Positions 51,634 to 61,203 of a DNA stretch of 64,000 nucleotides are shown in pieces (the first letter of the stretch is position 1; every line of letters begins with the position of its first letter). The notes beneath the pieces were generated by a model that saw only the letters and a program-made list of their open reading frames with translations, did no database searches and was not told where the DNA came from. This DNA comes from Denitrobaculum sp965232285 (GTDB taxonomy: Bacteria > Pseudomonadota > Alphaproteobacteria > Kiloniellales > Kiloniellaceae). The stretch spans positions 4,526,001 to 4,590,000 of the forward strand of contig CBDDPL010000004.1 of the NCBI GenBank assembly GCA_965232285.1, in the 5' to 3' direction. The translations under genes were made by a program, and so were the position numbers.

Positions 51634-52263
51634 ATGTCTGGCAGACCGGTTCAAGTACAGCTTTTCAAGTGGGCGGGCGCCTGGGGTCCCTTCAAGGTCA
51701 ACATTCCCTGCGGCGAGTGCGCCCTGACCACGGACGTCATTCAGGATACCTTCGAAACCGAACTGGCCGGCATCCCGGTTGAGCTGGATACCCGCGAGTG
51801 GCTGAGCGAATGGTGGAAACCCCTGCCCAAGGGCGGCTGGCATGCGCCGATCGTCATGGTCGAGGGCAAGATCATCAGCCAGGGCCACGCGCTGAACCGC
51901 GGCGTCCTCACCGAAGCCATCATCGAGGCCCACGTGGCGCAGACCCCGATCACCGGCAGCCACGTCTTCGGCAAGGCCTCCTGCCCCTACTGCGTGAAGG
52001 CCAAGGCCTATCTCGACGAAGCGGGTATGGACTACGAGTACCACGACGTGGTGCGCAATCCACGCGCGCTCTATGAGATGATCGGCCGGGTCAAACCGAT
52101 CATCGGTCCCAAGACCCCGGTCACCGTGCCGCAGATCTGGATCGACGGTGAATACATCGGCGGCGCCGACCAGTTGAAAGAAGTCCTGCACCGCGACGAG
52201 ATCGAGGTGAACCCGCATCGCGGCCGTTGCTCCCTCTCCCCGGGACGCCTGCAGACCGCGTAA
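51634..52263 (+). CDS. Two-domain glutaredoxin with N-terminal CGEC thioredoxin-like part
   Basis: A 209-residue protein with two redox segments: an N-terminal region with Cys26-Gly-Glu-Cys29 (IPCGECALTTDVIQDTFETELAGIPVELDTREWLSEWW) and a C-terminal canonical glutaredoxin with Cys117-Pro-Tyr-Cys120 (ASCPYCVKAKAYLDEAGMDYEYHDVVRNP, then TVPQIWIDGEYIGGADQLKEV). It should reduce disulfides with glutathione; the extra N-terminal domain could be a relay. GGAGAAG ribosome site upstream. Divergent from the RidA operon. Confidence 0.88.
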   Translation: MSGRPVQVQLFKWAGAWGPFKVNIPCGECALTTDVIQDTFETELAGIPVELDTREWLSEWWKPLPKGGWHAPIVMVEGKIISQGHALNRGVLTEAIIEAHVAQTPITGSHVFGKASCPYCVKAKAYLDEAGMDYEYHDVVRNPRALYEMIGRVKPIIGPKTPVTVPQIWIDGEYIGGADQLKEVLHRDEIEVNPHRGRCSLSPGRLQTA

Positions 52264-52425
52264 CCCAGGCAGGGCAACAACCAACGTTTTTGCGCATAGG
52301 TTCTGGCAGGGGATTTACGTCCAGGCTGCGGACTTTCCGACATTGGCAACATCAGCGGGAACGGCGGCTATCCGGTTTTGCCCCTGAATAGTTGCGCTGC
52401 ATGCGGCGCCCTTGGCAGACGACTC

Positions 52426-52983
52426 TTAGAAATCCTCAGATGTTTCCTCGTAGGGCACTCCAGTTGCGCTTATTTTCTCGACCAGCCACGATAGTTTGAT
52501 GCCTGCATATGATTGGAGCTTGACTGAGTCCCGAGAATGGAAATGGATCCAGTATTCCCGTTCATCAACATCTTCATGCTTTTGAATGGTCCTAAACTCT
52601 ATCTGCCTTACGTCCTCTAGCGGAGCCTCAAAACCTTCTTCTTTCCCGTGGGCGTGATTTGGGACATGCCATAGCAGATCACGGTCTGTGAGACGGAAAT
52701 GCCACTCACCGCTCGTAGAGTACGCGCGCGCAGCGAAGACTGCCTCCTTCAACAGGCAATAAATCCCGCTACCGATGCATATGAAACCCAAAAAGGACCA
52801 GACGTTCCACGTCTCAACAGTTTCAATACCTAGCTCAAGGACTGTTCCCTCTGGGAACAGCAACGTCCCAAACCAAATCAGGCCAATTGAAAAGAGGGGC
52901 GCAATAACGAGCCGTGTGGTGTTTCGTTCTCGAACGGATTGTCTAATGTCGAAGTGCACATGATTATGTTTGATTTCAGTCAA
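52426..52983 (-). CDS. Hypothetical membrane protein
   Basis: A 185-residue protein: a His-rich N-terminus (TEIKHNHVHFDIRQSV), two helices (LVIAPLFSIGLIWFGTLLF and VWSFLGFICIGSGIYCLLKEAVFAARAY), then a soluble C-terminal part (WHFRLTDRDLLWHVPNHAHGKEEGFEAPLEDVRQIEFRTIQKHEDVDEREYWIHFHS) that looks like a small beta domain. No family recognised. Lower GC than neighbours. Confidence 0.65.
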   Translation of the reverse strand: MTEIKHNHVHFDIRQSVRERNTTRLVIAPLFSIGLIWFGTLLFPEGTVLELGIETVETWNVWSFLGFICIGSGIYCLLKEAVFAARAYSTSGEWHFRLTDRDLLWHVPNHAHGKEEGFEAPLEDVRQIEFRTIQKHEDVDEREYWIHFHSRDSVKLQSYAGIKLSWLVEKISATGVPYEETSEDF

Positions 52984-53330
52984 TTTGTTCTTTTCGGCGG
53001 CTCAAGCATGTGGCTCGACTAAAGCATCCAAAACACATTTGGTCTAGATGCAAAACTGCCGGCTGGCTGGTGCAACACGCACTCACATGAACCCCGACAT
53101 CAACGTGGCCCGCTCCGTCATTAACCAGACGTTTGTTGGTTTTGCAGTATTGGTTGGTTTAGGCACAGACCCAAGTTGCAAGGTTAGGCGGACGAAAGGT
53201 GAAGTTATCGCGCTTGCGTCAACTCATAGCTCCATTCAAGCGCTGTCGCAGGGCCGGTCTGTCTCCGGGCTTCCACCGAAAATGGAGGAGGTCTATTAGC
53301 AGTAAATATTATTCAGCTTAAATTATTCAT
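52984..53330. other. Intergenic region between two hypothetical membrane protein genes
   Basis: About 350 bases with low GC. One frame (53048-53299, 83 codons) has no family and probable random composition. It probably holds the promoters of the divergent genes at 52426 and 53331. Confidence 0.35.
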
Positions 53331-53801
53331 ATGATTGAATATTTTGAACATCTTATCGTAGGCGAACATAATGCAATCACTCTGATTTCTATTGGATACT
53401 TTGCACTAATGGGCGTGTACTCCTTGATACACATGCACCGGATAAGCAAGTGGCCAAGTGTCATCGGTAAGTTACATGAGGAAAACATTGTCGGCTCGGG
53501 TGTCGGTTCACATGATGAAACCAGCTACAAGGCGACGGTTCATTACACTTACTTCGTCGATGGTGTGCCTTACGAAAACGATAAGATTAACACTTGGCAT
53601 ATCCTAGTGTCCCATAATCTGCGGGGGTTGTTGAAATGGCAGTTTCGGGACATAGACCGGCACGACAGTTCAGGCGTAACGGTGTTCTACCACCCCAGTA
53701 AGCCCGAAAAGTCCTACCTTGTCGTTCCCGGGCGGAAGCAAATGGCCTCGGTTTTTGCGCTTTGTTTTGGTGCCGCCGCCCTTATCCTTTTTGGTTTGTA
53801 G
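53331..53801 (+). CDS. DUF3592-like membrane protein
   Basis: A 156-residue protein with an N-terminal helix (ITLISIGYFALMGVYSLIHM), a central part (YKATVHYTYFVDGVPYENDKI, VTVFYHPSKPEKSYLV) typical of DUF3592, and a C-terminal helix (VFALCFGAAALILFGL). Function of the domain unknown. Low GC like the protein at 52426; the two may belong together. Confidence 0.7.
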   Translation: MIEYFEHLIVGEHNAITLISIGYFALMGVYSLIHMHRISKWPSVIGKLHEENIVGSGVGSHDETSYKATVHYTYFVDGVPYENDKINTWHILVSHNLRGLLKWQFRDIDRHDSSGVTVFYHPSKPEKSYLVVPGRKQMASVFALCFGAAALILFGL

Positions 53802-54335
53802 GCCTTCAAGGTTGTTAGGATAGAGTATTCGCCACAGCCACAGCCATTCGTACACACCGCAGCATCTGTAAAATTGGGCTCTCTCCGGACCTTCCCTACA
53901 GCGCAGGAAATGCCAGATCTCAACCCTTTGTGTCATCGGCGGAGAGGACTCTTTAAGTTGTAGGAACCGCCGAAAACGGCGGCCCTGGATTTTCCATTGA
54001 GTCCCTCCGGATTGCTGCAATGCGGCAACGAAATCGTTTGCGCAAACGTTTGCGCGCCTCTATCGTTTTCAAAAATCAAGATTCGGGGAGACGGACGGTT
54101 TCGCCTTTTTGGCGCATTGTCCCTTTAGCGCATTGCAAAGATGCGCGGAGATCCCGGTGGTTACCGGATCCGGGGCGTACCGTCCAACAGGTCATGACGC
54201 TAGGAGTGCTGCGCGGCGTTACTTGAAGGATTCTGCCGCTCTCGCTCTTCAGAGATCTGATTTCAGCTTTCCCCAAAAGAGTGCAACGGCCGTCCCCTAT
54301 TCTGGGGCCGAAGCCCGGGGGAGACAGAGCGGTCC
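53802..54335. other. Intergenic region upstream of lacI
   Basis: About 530 bases with no credible gene. Contents: a hairpin CCGCCG-AAAA-CGGCGG (53967-53982) and an overlapping pair of perfect palindromes forming the LacI operator (54035-54055), 280 bases before the lacI start. Remaining sequence shows no structure I can name. Confidence 0.5.
54035..54055. promoter_or_regulatory. LacI-family operator
   Basis: GCGCAAACGTTTGCGC (54040-54055) is a perfect 16-base palindrome with the central CG typical of LacI/GalR operators, and it overlaps a second palindrome CGTTTGCGCAAACG (54035-54048). Position before lacI and its transporter operon supports autoregulation. Confidence 0.8.
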
Positions 54336-55364
54336 ATGGCGACGATCAAGGACGTAGCGAGGGAATCGGGGGTCTCGGCGACCACCGTCTCGCATGTCCT
54401 GAACGCCACCCGCAAGGTCTCGCCAGACACCGTCGAACGGGTCGAACAAGCCATCGCGAAGCTGGGCTACGAGCCCTCCGGCGTGGCCCGCGCCCTGAAG
54501 GTCAAGAAGACCTATTCCATCGGCATGCTGGTCACCAACTCGACCAATCCTTTCTTCGCGGAGGTCATCCACGGGGTCGAGACCGGCTGCTTCAATCAGG
54601 GCTTCAGCCTGATCCTCTGCAACACCGATGACGTGCTGGACAAGCTGGTCGTGCATCTGCGCGCGTTGATGATGAAACGCATCGACGGATTGGTGGTCAT
54701 GACCACCAACGGCGATCCGCAGTTCTTCAAGCGGCTGGAGGAACTCAAGCGCACGCCGGTGGTCGCCATCGACACCGGCGATGCCGACGTGGTCTCGGTG
54801 ATCAATGACGATTCGCTGCTGGGTGGCCGCATCGCCGGCGAGTATCTCGCCGCCTTCGGCTTCGAGCGGGTCGGCTGCATCACCGGGCCGGCCGATCATC
54901 CGCGCAGCCTTGAGCGTATCGCCGGCCTGGAAGGCGCGCTGAAGGCCGCAGGCGTGAAAATTCCCGCCGAGCTGCGGGCCACTTCCGATCTCACGGTGCA
55001 GGGCGGTTATCGGGCCATGCAGGATCTGCTTGCGCTGCCGGCCCGGGTGCGGCCCGACGCGGTCTTTGCCTGTAACGATCTCTCCGCCATGGGCGCGCTC
55101 TGCGCCATTCACGAGAAAGGCCTCCAGGTCCCCGGAGATATCTCGGTCATGGGCTACGACGACATCGAATACGCGGCCTTCATGTCGCCCCCGCTCACCA
55201 CGATCCGCCAGCCGGCCTTCGAGTTGGGCAAGCGCGCCGCCGGGGTCCTGATCGATCACCTGAAGACCGGCGCGAAGGCGCCGCCGACCATGCTGCTGCA
55301 ACCGGAACTGATGGAGCGCAGCTCCGTCGGACCCTCCAAACGCTCGAAAGGACGTGCCGCGTGA
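54336..55364 (+). CDS. LacI family transcriptional regulator
   Basis: A 342-residue LacI/GalR regulator: HTH (IKDVARESGVSATTVSHVLNATRKVSPDTVERVEQAIAKLGYEPSGVARALK) and a periplasmic-binding-protein-like effector domain (YSIGMLVTNSTNPFFAEVIHGVETG, GGRIAGEYLAAFGFERVGCITG, AVFACNDLSAMGAL, GDISVMGYDDIEYAAFMSPPLTTI). Probably senses the sugar or ketose taken up by the operon it heads. Its TGA overlaps the permease start (GTG at 55361) by four bases. A palindromic operator lies upstream at 54035. Confidence 0.95.
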   Translation: MATIKDVARESGVSATTVSHVLNATRKVSPDTVERVEQAIAKLGYEPSGVARALKVKKTYSIGMLVTNSTNPFFAEVIHGVETGCFNQGFSLILCNTDDVLDKLVVHLRALMMKRIDGLVVMTTNGDPQFFKRLEELKRTPVVAIDTGDADVVSVINDDSLLGGRIAGEYLAAFGFERVGCITGPADHPRSLERIAGLEGALKAAGVKIPAELRATSDLTVQGGYRAMQDLLALPARVRPDAVFACNDLSAMGALCAIHEKGLQVPGDISVMGYDDIEYAAFMSPPLTTIRQPAFELGKRAAGVLIDHLKTGAKAPPTMLLQPELMERSSVGPSKRSKGRAA

Positions 55365-56356
55365 GCGATATGACCGCGCCCACCGCCAATTCGATCGTCC
55401 GGGACGATCCCTCGACCTATCCCGAATGGTTCCGCACAAACAAACCCCGCAGCAACCTGATCGTCGCACGCTGGGTACCGATCCTGCTGGTCGGCCTGCC
55501 GGTGCTGGTGCTCTTCGGCATCGTGGTCTATCCGACCGTCTGGATGTTCTACCACTCGGTCCACGACACCAACATGATGCGCCTGTTCCAGGGCAACTGG
55601 AGCTACATCGGTTTCGAGAACTTCGCGACGGTCTTCCAGTCCGACCGCTTCTGGGATTCGACCGTACACCTGGTGCAATACCTGAGCTTCGGTGCCTGCC
55701 TGCAGGTGGTGCTGGGCACGGTGCTTGCCCTGATCCTCTTCGAACTGGTCAAGAGCAACATCGCGCGCACCATCATCCTGATCCTTCTGGTCCTGCCCAT
55801 GATGATGTCGCCCTCGATCGTGGGCGTGCTCTGGAAGTTCCTGCTGACCCCCTCCAACGGCGCGGTCAATCAGGCGCTCCTGAACCTGGGCCTGATCTCG
55901 AAGCACATCGAGTGGTTCAATTCCGGCATCTCGCTCTGGTCGATCATCGTCGCGGACATCTGGAACTGGACCGCCCTGCCCCTGCTGATCGTCTATTCCG
56001 GCCGCGTCTCCCTGCCGCCGGCGGTCTATGAAGCCGCCAAGGTCGACGGCGCCAGCGGCTGGCAGGTCATGCGCCGCATCACCTTGCCGATGCTGAAGGA
56101 GGTGATCGCCATCGCCTTCATCCTGCGCTTCACCGACGCCTTCAAGTTCGTGGATCTGGTCTACATCATGACCTCGGGCGGACCGGCGCAGTCCTCGGAG
56201 CTGCCGACCTACATTGCCTTCCAGCGCGGCATCCGCGAGTTCGCCATCGGCGAGGCAGCCGCCTACGCCATCATCATCTTCGCCATCTCGGCGGTCCTCA
56301 TCACGCTGTTCCTCAAGTACCTGAAACGGGTCTTGAAGGCGCAGGGCATAGCGTAG
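55361..56356 (+). CDS. Sugar-type ABC transporter permease 1
   Basis: A 331-residue inner-membrane permease with about six helices (VARWVPILLVGLPVLVLFGIVVYPTVWMFYHSV at the start) and the EAA loop (YEAAKVDGASGWQVMRRITLPMLKEV) that contacts the ATPases. Belongs to the carbohydrate-uptake-1 group. Overlaps lacI by four bases; an ATG at 55370 is an alternative. Pairs with the next gene. Confidence 0.93.
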   Translation: MSDMTAPTANSIVRDDPSTYPEWFRTNKPRSNLIVARWVPILLVGLPVLVLFGIVVYPTVWMFYHSVHDTNMMRLFQGNWSYIGFENFATVFQSDRFWDSTVHLVQYLSFGACLQVVLGTVLALILFELVKSNIARTIILILLVLPMMMSPSIVGVLWKFLLTPSNGAVNQALLNLGLISKHIEWFNSGISLWSIIVADIWNWTALPLLIVYSGRVSLPPAVYEAAKVDGASGWQVMRRITLPMLKEVIAIAFILRFTDAFKFVDLVYIMTSGGPAQSSELPTYIAFQRGIREFAIGEAAAYAIIIFAISAVLITLFLKYLKRVLKAQGIA

Positions 56357-56369
56357 GAGCGGGAACGAG

Positions 56370-57209
56370 ATGTCGGAAAAGAACTATCGCCTGGTCCGCT
56401 CGCTGCTGCTGCTCTTCCTGGGCATCTGGGTCGTGCTCACGCTCTTCCCGATCTACTTCAAGGGCATCACCGCCTTCAAGTCGGCGGCGGAAACCAACAG
56501 CACCATCCCGACCTTCTGGCCGCAGGAATGGCACCCGGAGAACTTCGTCTCGGTCTTCGCGGAAGCCTCGAACTTCCAGTCCCTGGTGGACTCCTTCGTG
56601 ATCGCCTCCGGCAACACCCTGCTGGCGTTGTTCCTCGGCACCCTGGCCGGCTACGCCTTCGCGCGTTTTCCGAAGCAGGCGGGCGGCGAGAACCTGGCCT
56701 TCTGGATCCTCTCCAACCGCATGTTCCCGCCGGTCGCCGTCCTGATCCCCATGTTCTTCCTTTTCGACGCCACGCCCTGGGGCACGGACAGCCGCATCTC
56801 GCTGATCATCCTCTATCTGGTTTTCAACATGCCGCTGGCGACCTGGCTGATGATGGTCTTTTTCCGCGACGCCCCTAGAGAACTGGAGGAGGCGGCCTAT
56901 CTCGATGGCTGGACGCCTCTGCAGGCCTTCATGCGTGTGACACTGCCCCTGGTGCTGCCCGGCATGATTTCGGTTTCCATGCTCTGCTGGATCTTCGCCT
57001 GGAACGAGTACCTCTTCGCCAACCTCTTCGTGGGCACCGACGTGAAGACCTATACCATCGTCATCCCGACCTTCACCCACGGCAGCCAGACCCTCTGGAA
57101 CCTGCAGATGGCCTTTTCGCTGATGGCCATGCTGCCGCCGGTGACGCTCTTTATCCTGCTGCGCCGCTATATGGTCCGCGGCCTCTCCCTCGGCGTGGTG
57201 AAGGGGTAG
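56370..57209 (+). CDS. Sugar-type ABC transporter permease 2
   Basis: A 279-residue permease with six helices (SLLLLFLGIWVVLTLFPIYFKGITAFKSAAETN at the start) and an EAA loop (LEEAAYLDGWTPLQAFMRVTLPLVLPG). Partner of the preceding permease, 14 bases after it. Confidence 0.93.
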   Translation: MSEKNYRLVRSLLLLFLGIWVVLTLFPIYFKGITAFKSAAETNSTIPTFWPQEWHPENFVSVFAEASNFQSLVDSFVIASGNTLLALFLGTLAGYAFARFPKQAGGENLAFWILSNRMFPPVAVLIPMFFLFDATPWGTDSRISLIILYLVFNMPLATWLMMVFFRDAPRELEEAAYLDGWTPLQAFMRVTLPLVLPGMISVSMLCWIFAWNEYLFANLFVGTDVKTYTIVIPTFTHGSQTLWNLQMAFSLMAMLPPVTLFILLRRYMVRGLSLGVVKG

Positions 57210-57212
57210 GAC

Positions 57213-58382
57213 ATGGCCAGACTCGAACTTCAGGGCCTCTGCAAAGGCTGGGACTTTCCGGTCATCGACCGGATGGACCTCACGGTCGAAGAGGGCGAGT
57301 TCTTCGTCATCGTCGGCCCCTCGGGCATCGGCAAGACCACCTTGCTGCGGCTGGTCGCGGGACTGGAAGCGCCCGACGCGGGCAAGGTGATCGTCGGCGG
57401 CAAGGACATCACGGCTTTGCCGCCTTACCGCCGGCGGGTCGCCATGACTTTCGAATCCTACGCGCTCTATCCCCACAAGACCGTGGCGGAAAACATCGCG
57501 AGCCCCCTGCGTGCCCGCAAGACCGACCCGGCCACGATCAAGAAGCGGGTGCAGTCAGTGGCCGAACTGCTGCGCATCGATCACCTGCTCGACCGCAAAC
57601 CGGGCGAGGTCTCGGGCGGACAGAAACAGCGCACAGCTCTGGGCCGGACCCTGGTCGCAGACCCGGACGTCTTCCTGCTGGATGAGCCGATCAGCCACCT
57701 GGACGCCAAGATCCGCCATGAGCTGCGGCAGCAGTTCCATACCCTGGAAGACCTGCGCAGGGTGGCCACCCTCTATGTGACGCACGACTATGCCGAGGCG
57801 CTGTCCCTGGGCGACCGGATCGGCGTCATGGGCAGCGGCGGTCTGGTGGATGTCGGCACGGCGCGGGACCTCTTCGAACGGCCGGCCAATCTCTTCGTGG
57901 CGGAACACCTCGGGCAACCGACCATTAACGTCATCCCGGCGCGACTCGAATCCCACGAAGACAAACTCTACCTGCGCGCCGAGCAGGGCGACCTGGTTCT
58001 GCCGGTCGATCCGGCCCGCGCGCAGATCCTGGCCGCACGCAGCGATCCCAAAATCACCATCGGTCTGCGCCCGCAGTTCGTGCGGCCCGCCGACGAAATG
58101 CCGGCCGGCAGCGCGCAGGTCACCGCCAATGTCGATCTCTACGAGGCGCTGGGTTCCACCGGCATCCTGATCGCCGATGTCTTCGGTTTGAGATTGACCG
58201 CTCTGACGTCACCCGAACGGCTTTTCGAGCATGACACCCAAGTCCAGCTCGCGGTCGACACCTCGGCGCTGCACTACTTCGATCCGGTCACCGGTGCGAA
58301 TTTGACGCTGGGAGCACCGGCCCAGGCGACAGCGGCACCTGAGAAAACCGAAGCGGCGCTGGCCGGTCAGGTGGAGGCGTAA
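57213..58382 (+). CDS. ABC transporter ATP-binding protein 1 with Glu in the Q-loop
   Basis: A 389-residue MalK-type ATPase. Walker A GPSGIGKTT, signature VSGGQKQR, Walker B DVFLLDEP, H-loop His in YVTHDYAEAL, and a C-terminal regulatory domain. The segment after Walker A reads RVAMTFESYALYPH, where most relatives have FQ, so Glu replaces the Q-loop Gln. First of two adjacent ATPases, three bases after the permease gene; likely forms a heterodimer with the next. Confidence 0.93.
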   Translation: MARLELQGLCKGWDFPVIDRMDLTVEEGEFFVIVGPSGIGKTTLLRLVAGLEAPDAGKVIVGGKDITALPPYRRRVAMTFESYALYPHKTVAENIASPLRARKTDPATIKKRVQSVAELLRIDHLLDRKPGEVSGGQKQRTALGRTLVADPDVFLLDEPISHLDAKIRHELRQQFHTLEDLRRVATLYVTHDYAEALSLGDRIGVMGSGGLVDVGTARDLFERPANLFVAEHLGQPTINVIPARLESHEDKLYLRAEQGDLVLPVDPARAQILAARSDPKITIGLRPQFVRPADEMPAGSAQVTANVDLYEALGSTGILIADVFGLRLTALTSPERLFEHDTQVQLAVDTSALHYFDPVTGANLTLGAPAQATAAPEKTEAALAGQVEA

Positions 58383-58383
58383 C

Positions 58384-59517
58384 ATGGCTCAGGTCAGCCT
58401 TCAGAAGGTCAATAAGATCTACCGCTCCGGCCGTAACGAGGTTCATGCGGTGCAGGATCTCGACCTGGAGATCCACGACGGCGAGTTCGTCGCCCTGCTG
58501 GGCCCCTCCGGCTGCGGCAAGACCTCGACCCTGCGCATGATCGTCGGCCTGGAGGAGATCTCTTCCGGCGACATCAATTTCAACGGCAAAAGGATGAACG
58601 AGCTGGAGCCGCAGGACCGCAATGTCGCCATGGCCTTCGAGACCTACGCGCTCTATCCCAACTTCACCATTGAGGAGAATCTCGCCTTTCCGCTCGAAGT
58701 GCGCGGCGTCGGCGAGGACGAACGGCGCCGGCGCGCAAGGGATATCGCGGAGATCCTCAAGCTCACCTCGATCCTGGACCAGCGGCCGGGCGCATTGTCC
58801 GGCGGCCAGCAGCAGCGGGTCAGCCTGGGCCGCGCCCTGATCCGCGATCCCTCCGTCTTCATCCTGGACGAGGTCATGAGCCACATCGACGCGCATCTGA
58901 AGTTCCAGATGCTCTTCGATCTGAAGGCCATCCACCGGGACCTCGGGAAGACAATGGTCTACGTGACCCACGATCAGGTCGAGGCCCTCGCCCTGGCCGA
59001 CCGGGTCGCGGTCATGTCCAACGCCAAGCTGCAGCAGGTCGGCACCCGCAACGAGCTCTACAATGCGCCGGCGAACGTCTTCGTGGCCGACTTCATCGGC
59101 GAGCCGCCCACCAACTTCTTCCCGGCCGTGGTGGCCGAAAACGGCGGCGGCCTGGCGCTGACCACCCGCGACGGCGCGCTGGTCTTTCACCTGACCGAAC
59201 ACCGGGCAGCAAAGATTCGCGCCTCGGACAACCGCGACTTCATCGTCGGCGTCCGCCCGCAGAACCTGCGGCTGAAGGATGCAGATGGCCAGTCGAGCAG
59301 CCATAGCGGCAGCGACGCGCACGACATCACCGCGTCGGTCCTGATCAACGAATATCTCGGCGAACGTTCGATCCTGACCTTCGCTAATGGAGACACCGAA
59401 TTCCGCGCCATGGTCCCGCCCGAAACGCGGGCCGCGCCGGGAGAAGCCGTGACGCTCGGGTATCGTCCCGAAGACGTGATGGTGTTCGACGCCAAGACGG
59501 AGGCCCTGATCGACTGA
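58384..59517 (+). CDS. ABC transporter ATP-binding protein 2 with Glu in the Q-loop
   Basis: A 377-residue MalK-type ATPase. Walker A GPSGCGKTS, signature LSGGQQQRV, Walker B VFILDEV (Val in place of the usual Pro), H-loop YVTHDQVEAL. The Q-loop also has Glu (MAFETYALYPN). Two ATPases with two permeases resemble glycerol-type GlpST/GlpPQ transporters. One base after the preceding stop, so coupled. Confidence 0.92.
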   Translation: MAQVSLQKVNKIYRSGRNEVHAVQDLDLEIHDGEFVALLGPSGCGKTSTLRMIVGLEEISSGDINFNGKRMNELEPQDRNVAMAFETYALYPNFTIEENLAFPLEVRGVGEDERRRRARDIAEILKLTSILDQRPGALSGGQQQRVSLGRALIRDPSVFILDEVMSHIDAHLKFQMLFDLKAIHRDLGKTMVYVTHDQVEALALADRVAVMSNAKLQQVGTRNELYNAPANVFVADFIGEPPTNFFPAVVAENGGGLALTTRDGALVFHLTEHRAAKIRASDNRDFIVGVRPQNLRLKDADGQSSSHSGSDAHDITASVLINEYLGERSILTFANGDTEFRAMVPPETRAAPGEAVTLGYRPEDVMVFDAKTEALID

Positions 59518-59579
59518 AGAGATTTTGCGATTAAGGCCGAAGTCCGGCATCGGATTTGCCAACCAAGGGAGGAACAAGA

Positions 59580-61121
59580 ATGAGTATTTTCAGCGGTTTT
59601 ACACGCCGGAAGTTCATGAAGGGTGTGGCGGCCAGCGCGCTGGCGGCATCATCGGCACCCGCGATTATCCGACCTGCCTCTGCGGCCACCGCGGTGCCGC
59701 CCGGCAAGAAGCTCTTTAAGGACATCAAGCTCAAGTATTTTCAGGACTCCAACTGGCTGCACGCCCCCATGTGGCTCTCGCCGCTGCTGGAGAAAGAAGC
59801 CGGCGTCGGCATCGAAAGCCGCGAGATGTATGACGGCGGCGATGCGGTCGCCAAGATCCTGCCGCAGCTCCTGACCAAGCGTCCGCGCTTCGACTTCGTG
59901 CAGTATCCCTCACTCTACTTCGGCGCACTGGCCGAAACGGGGCAACTCGAGCCGCTGGACGACTACTTCGCCCAGTACGAAGGCTCGCAGGAGTATCTCG
60001 ACTGGGTCATGCCGGCTTACCGCGAGTTCTACACTAAGTGGGACGGCAAGACCTACGGCACCATGCTGGACGGCGATATTCACATCCTCCACTACCGTAA
60101 GAGCCACTTCGAGAATCCGGAGCTGCAGAAGAAGTTCTCGTCCCGCTTCCAGCGGGAGCTGGATGTGCCCAAGACCTGGGACGAGTTCCTGCAGGCCACC
60201 CAGTTCTTCACCGAAGAGCTCTCCAGCCAGGGAATCTACGGCACCTCCATGGTAGTCAACCCGCCGGCCTTCGGCTGGGGTTTCTGGATGGATATCGCGG
60301 CCTCAGCAGGGGTGAACTACTTCGACGAAAACATGAACCCGGTGATCAACCAGGGCAAAGCCGCCGAAGCGCTGGACATCTACAAGGAGATCATCAAGTT
60401 CGGACCTCCGGGCGCGGAAGCCATGGATATCGGCACCACCATTCAGCGCTGGCAGTCCGGCTCCGACGTCATGTCGGTCTGGTGGATCGATCTGGCCGAG
60501 TTCACCGTGCAGCAGCAGGGTGTCGAAAAGGCCGAGGACCAGCGCGCGGACATCGTTCCGGGCTGGAAGAACGACGACGGCTCCATCACCAACCGGGCGA
60601 TCTCGCTCTGGTGCCGGACAGCGTCCATTCCGAAGAACCTGCCGCAGGACGTCAAGGACGCGGCCTTCTACTTCATCTACCGCATGTCCCATCCGGACTA
60701 TTCCAATGAGATCGTGGCCGACGAATATTGCGGCTCCGATCCCTTCGGCAAGACCCACTATGGCGACGCCGCGGCGCAGAAGTACCTGGAGGCCAACCCG
60801 CAGCGTGGCACCAGCGATCTCTGGCAGACCAACTCGGGCATCTTCAAGAACTTCGAGACCGCCAAGAACCACCTGGACGCAGGCCTCAAGAACGTCGAGG
60901 TCGGCTATCCGCAGTTCTTCTGGGAAGGCGCGCCGGAGTACGCCGACGCCCTGGGCCGGAACATCTCCAAGTCCATCTCCGGCGAGCTGACCTCGCAGCA
61001 GGCGCTCGACGAGGCCGCGGAGGAATGGGTGAAAATCGTTCAGCGCCTGGGCATCGACAGCCAGAAGAGGCAGTACAAGAACTTCCTCGATGGCGCGCGC
61101 GAGCTTGGCTACAAGATCTGA
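59580..61121 (+). CDS. Tat-exported ABC transporter substrate-binding protein
   Basis: A 513-residue extracellular solute-binding protein of family 1 with a Tat signal (FTRRKFMKGVAASALAASSAPA). The start at 59580 follows AGGGAGGAA; an upstream ATG at 59556 lacks a site. Large size and Tat export are features of binding proteins in glycerol-type (GlpV-like) ABC systems. It determines the transported compound, which cannot be named. The gene ends 14 bases before a strong hairpin (61135-61158). Confidence 0.9.
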   Translation: MSIFSGFTRRKFMKGVAASALAASSAPAIIRPASAATAVPPGKKLFKDIKLKYFQDSNWLHAPMWLSPLLEKEAGVGIESREMYDGGDAVAKILPQLLTKRPRFDFVQYPSLYFGALAETGQLEPLDDYFAQYEGSQEYLDWVMPAYREFYTKWDGKTYGTMLDGDIHILHYRKSHFENPELQKKFSSRFQRELDVPKTWDEFLQATQFFTEELSSQGIYGTSMVVNPPAFGWGFWMDIAASAGVNYFDENMNPVINQGKAAEALDIYKEIIKFGPPGAEAMDIGTTIQRWQSGSDVMSVWWIDLAEFTVQQQGVEKAEDQRADIVPGWKNDDGSITNRAISLWCRTASIPKNLPQDVKDAAFYFIYRMSHPDYSNEIVADEYCGSDPFGKTHYGDAAAQKYLEANPQRGTSDLWQTNSGIFKNFETAKNHLDAGLKNVEVGYPQFFWEGAPEYADALGRNISKSISGELTSQQALDEAAEEWVKIVQRLGIDSQKRQYKNFLDGARELGYKI

Positions 61122-61134
61122 CGCCTGAAAACGG

Positions 61135-61165
61135 GAGGGGAGGTTTCGGCCTCCCCTCTTTCTTT
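61135..61165 (+). terminator. Hairpin after the binding protein gene
   Basis: GAGGGGAGG (61135-61143) / CCTCCCCTC (61150-61158) with a six-base loop, followed by TTTCTTT. A partial terminator between the abundant binding protein and the enzyme genes downstream would keep the binding protein in excess. Confidence 0.75.
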
Positions 61166-61203
61166 GACTTCCCTTCTCCATGAACGAAACACGGGCGATC
61201 GCC

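Noticed and set aside
53048..53299. 83-codon frame between hypothetical membrane protein genes
   Set aside because: No family, no clear ribosome site and no neighbour support; more likely chance.
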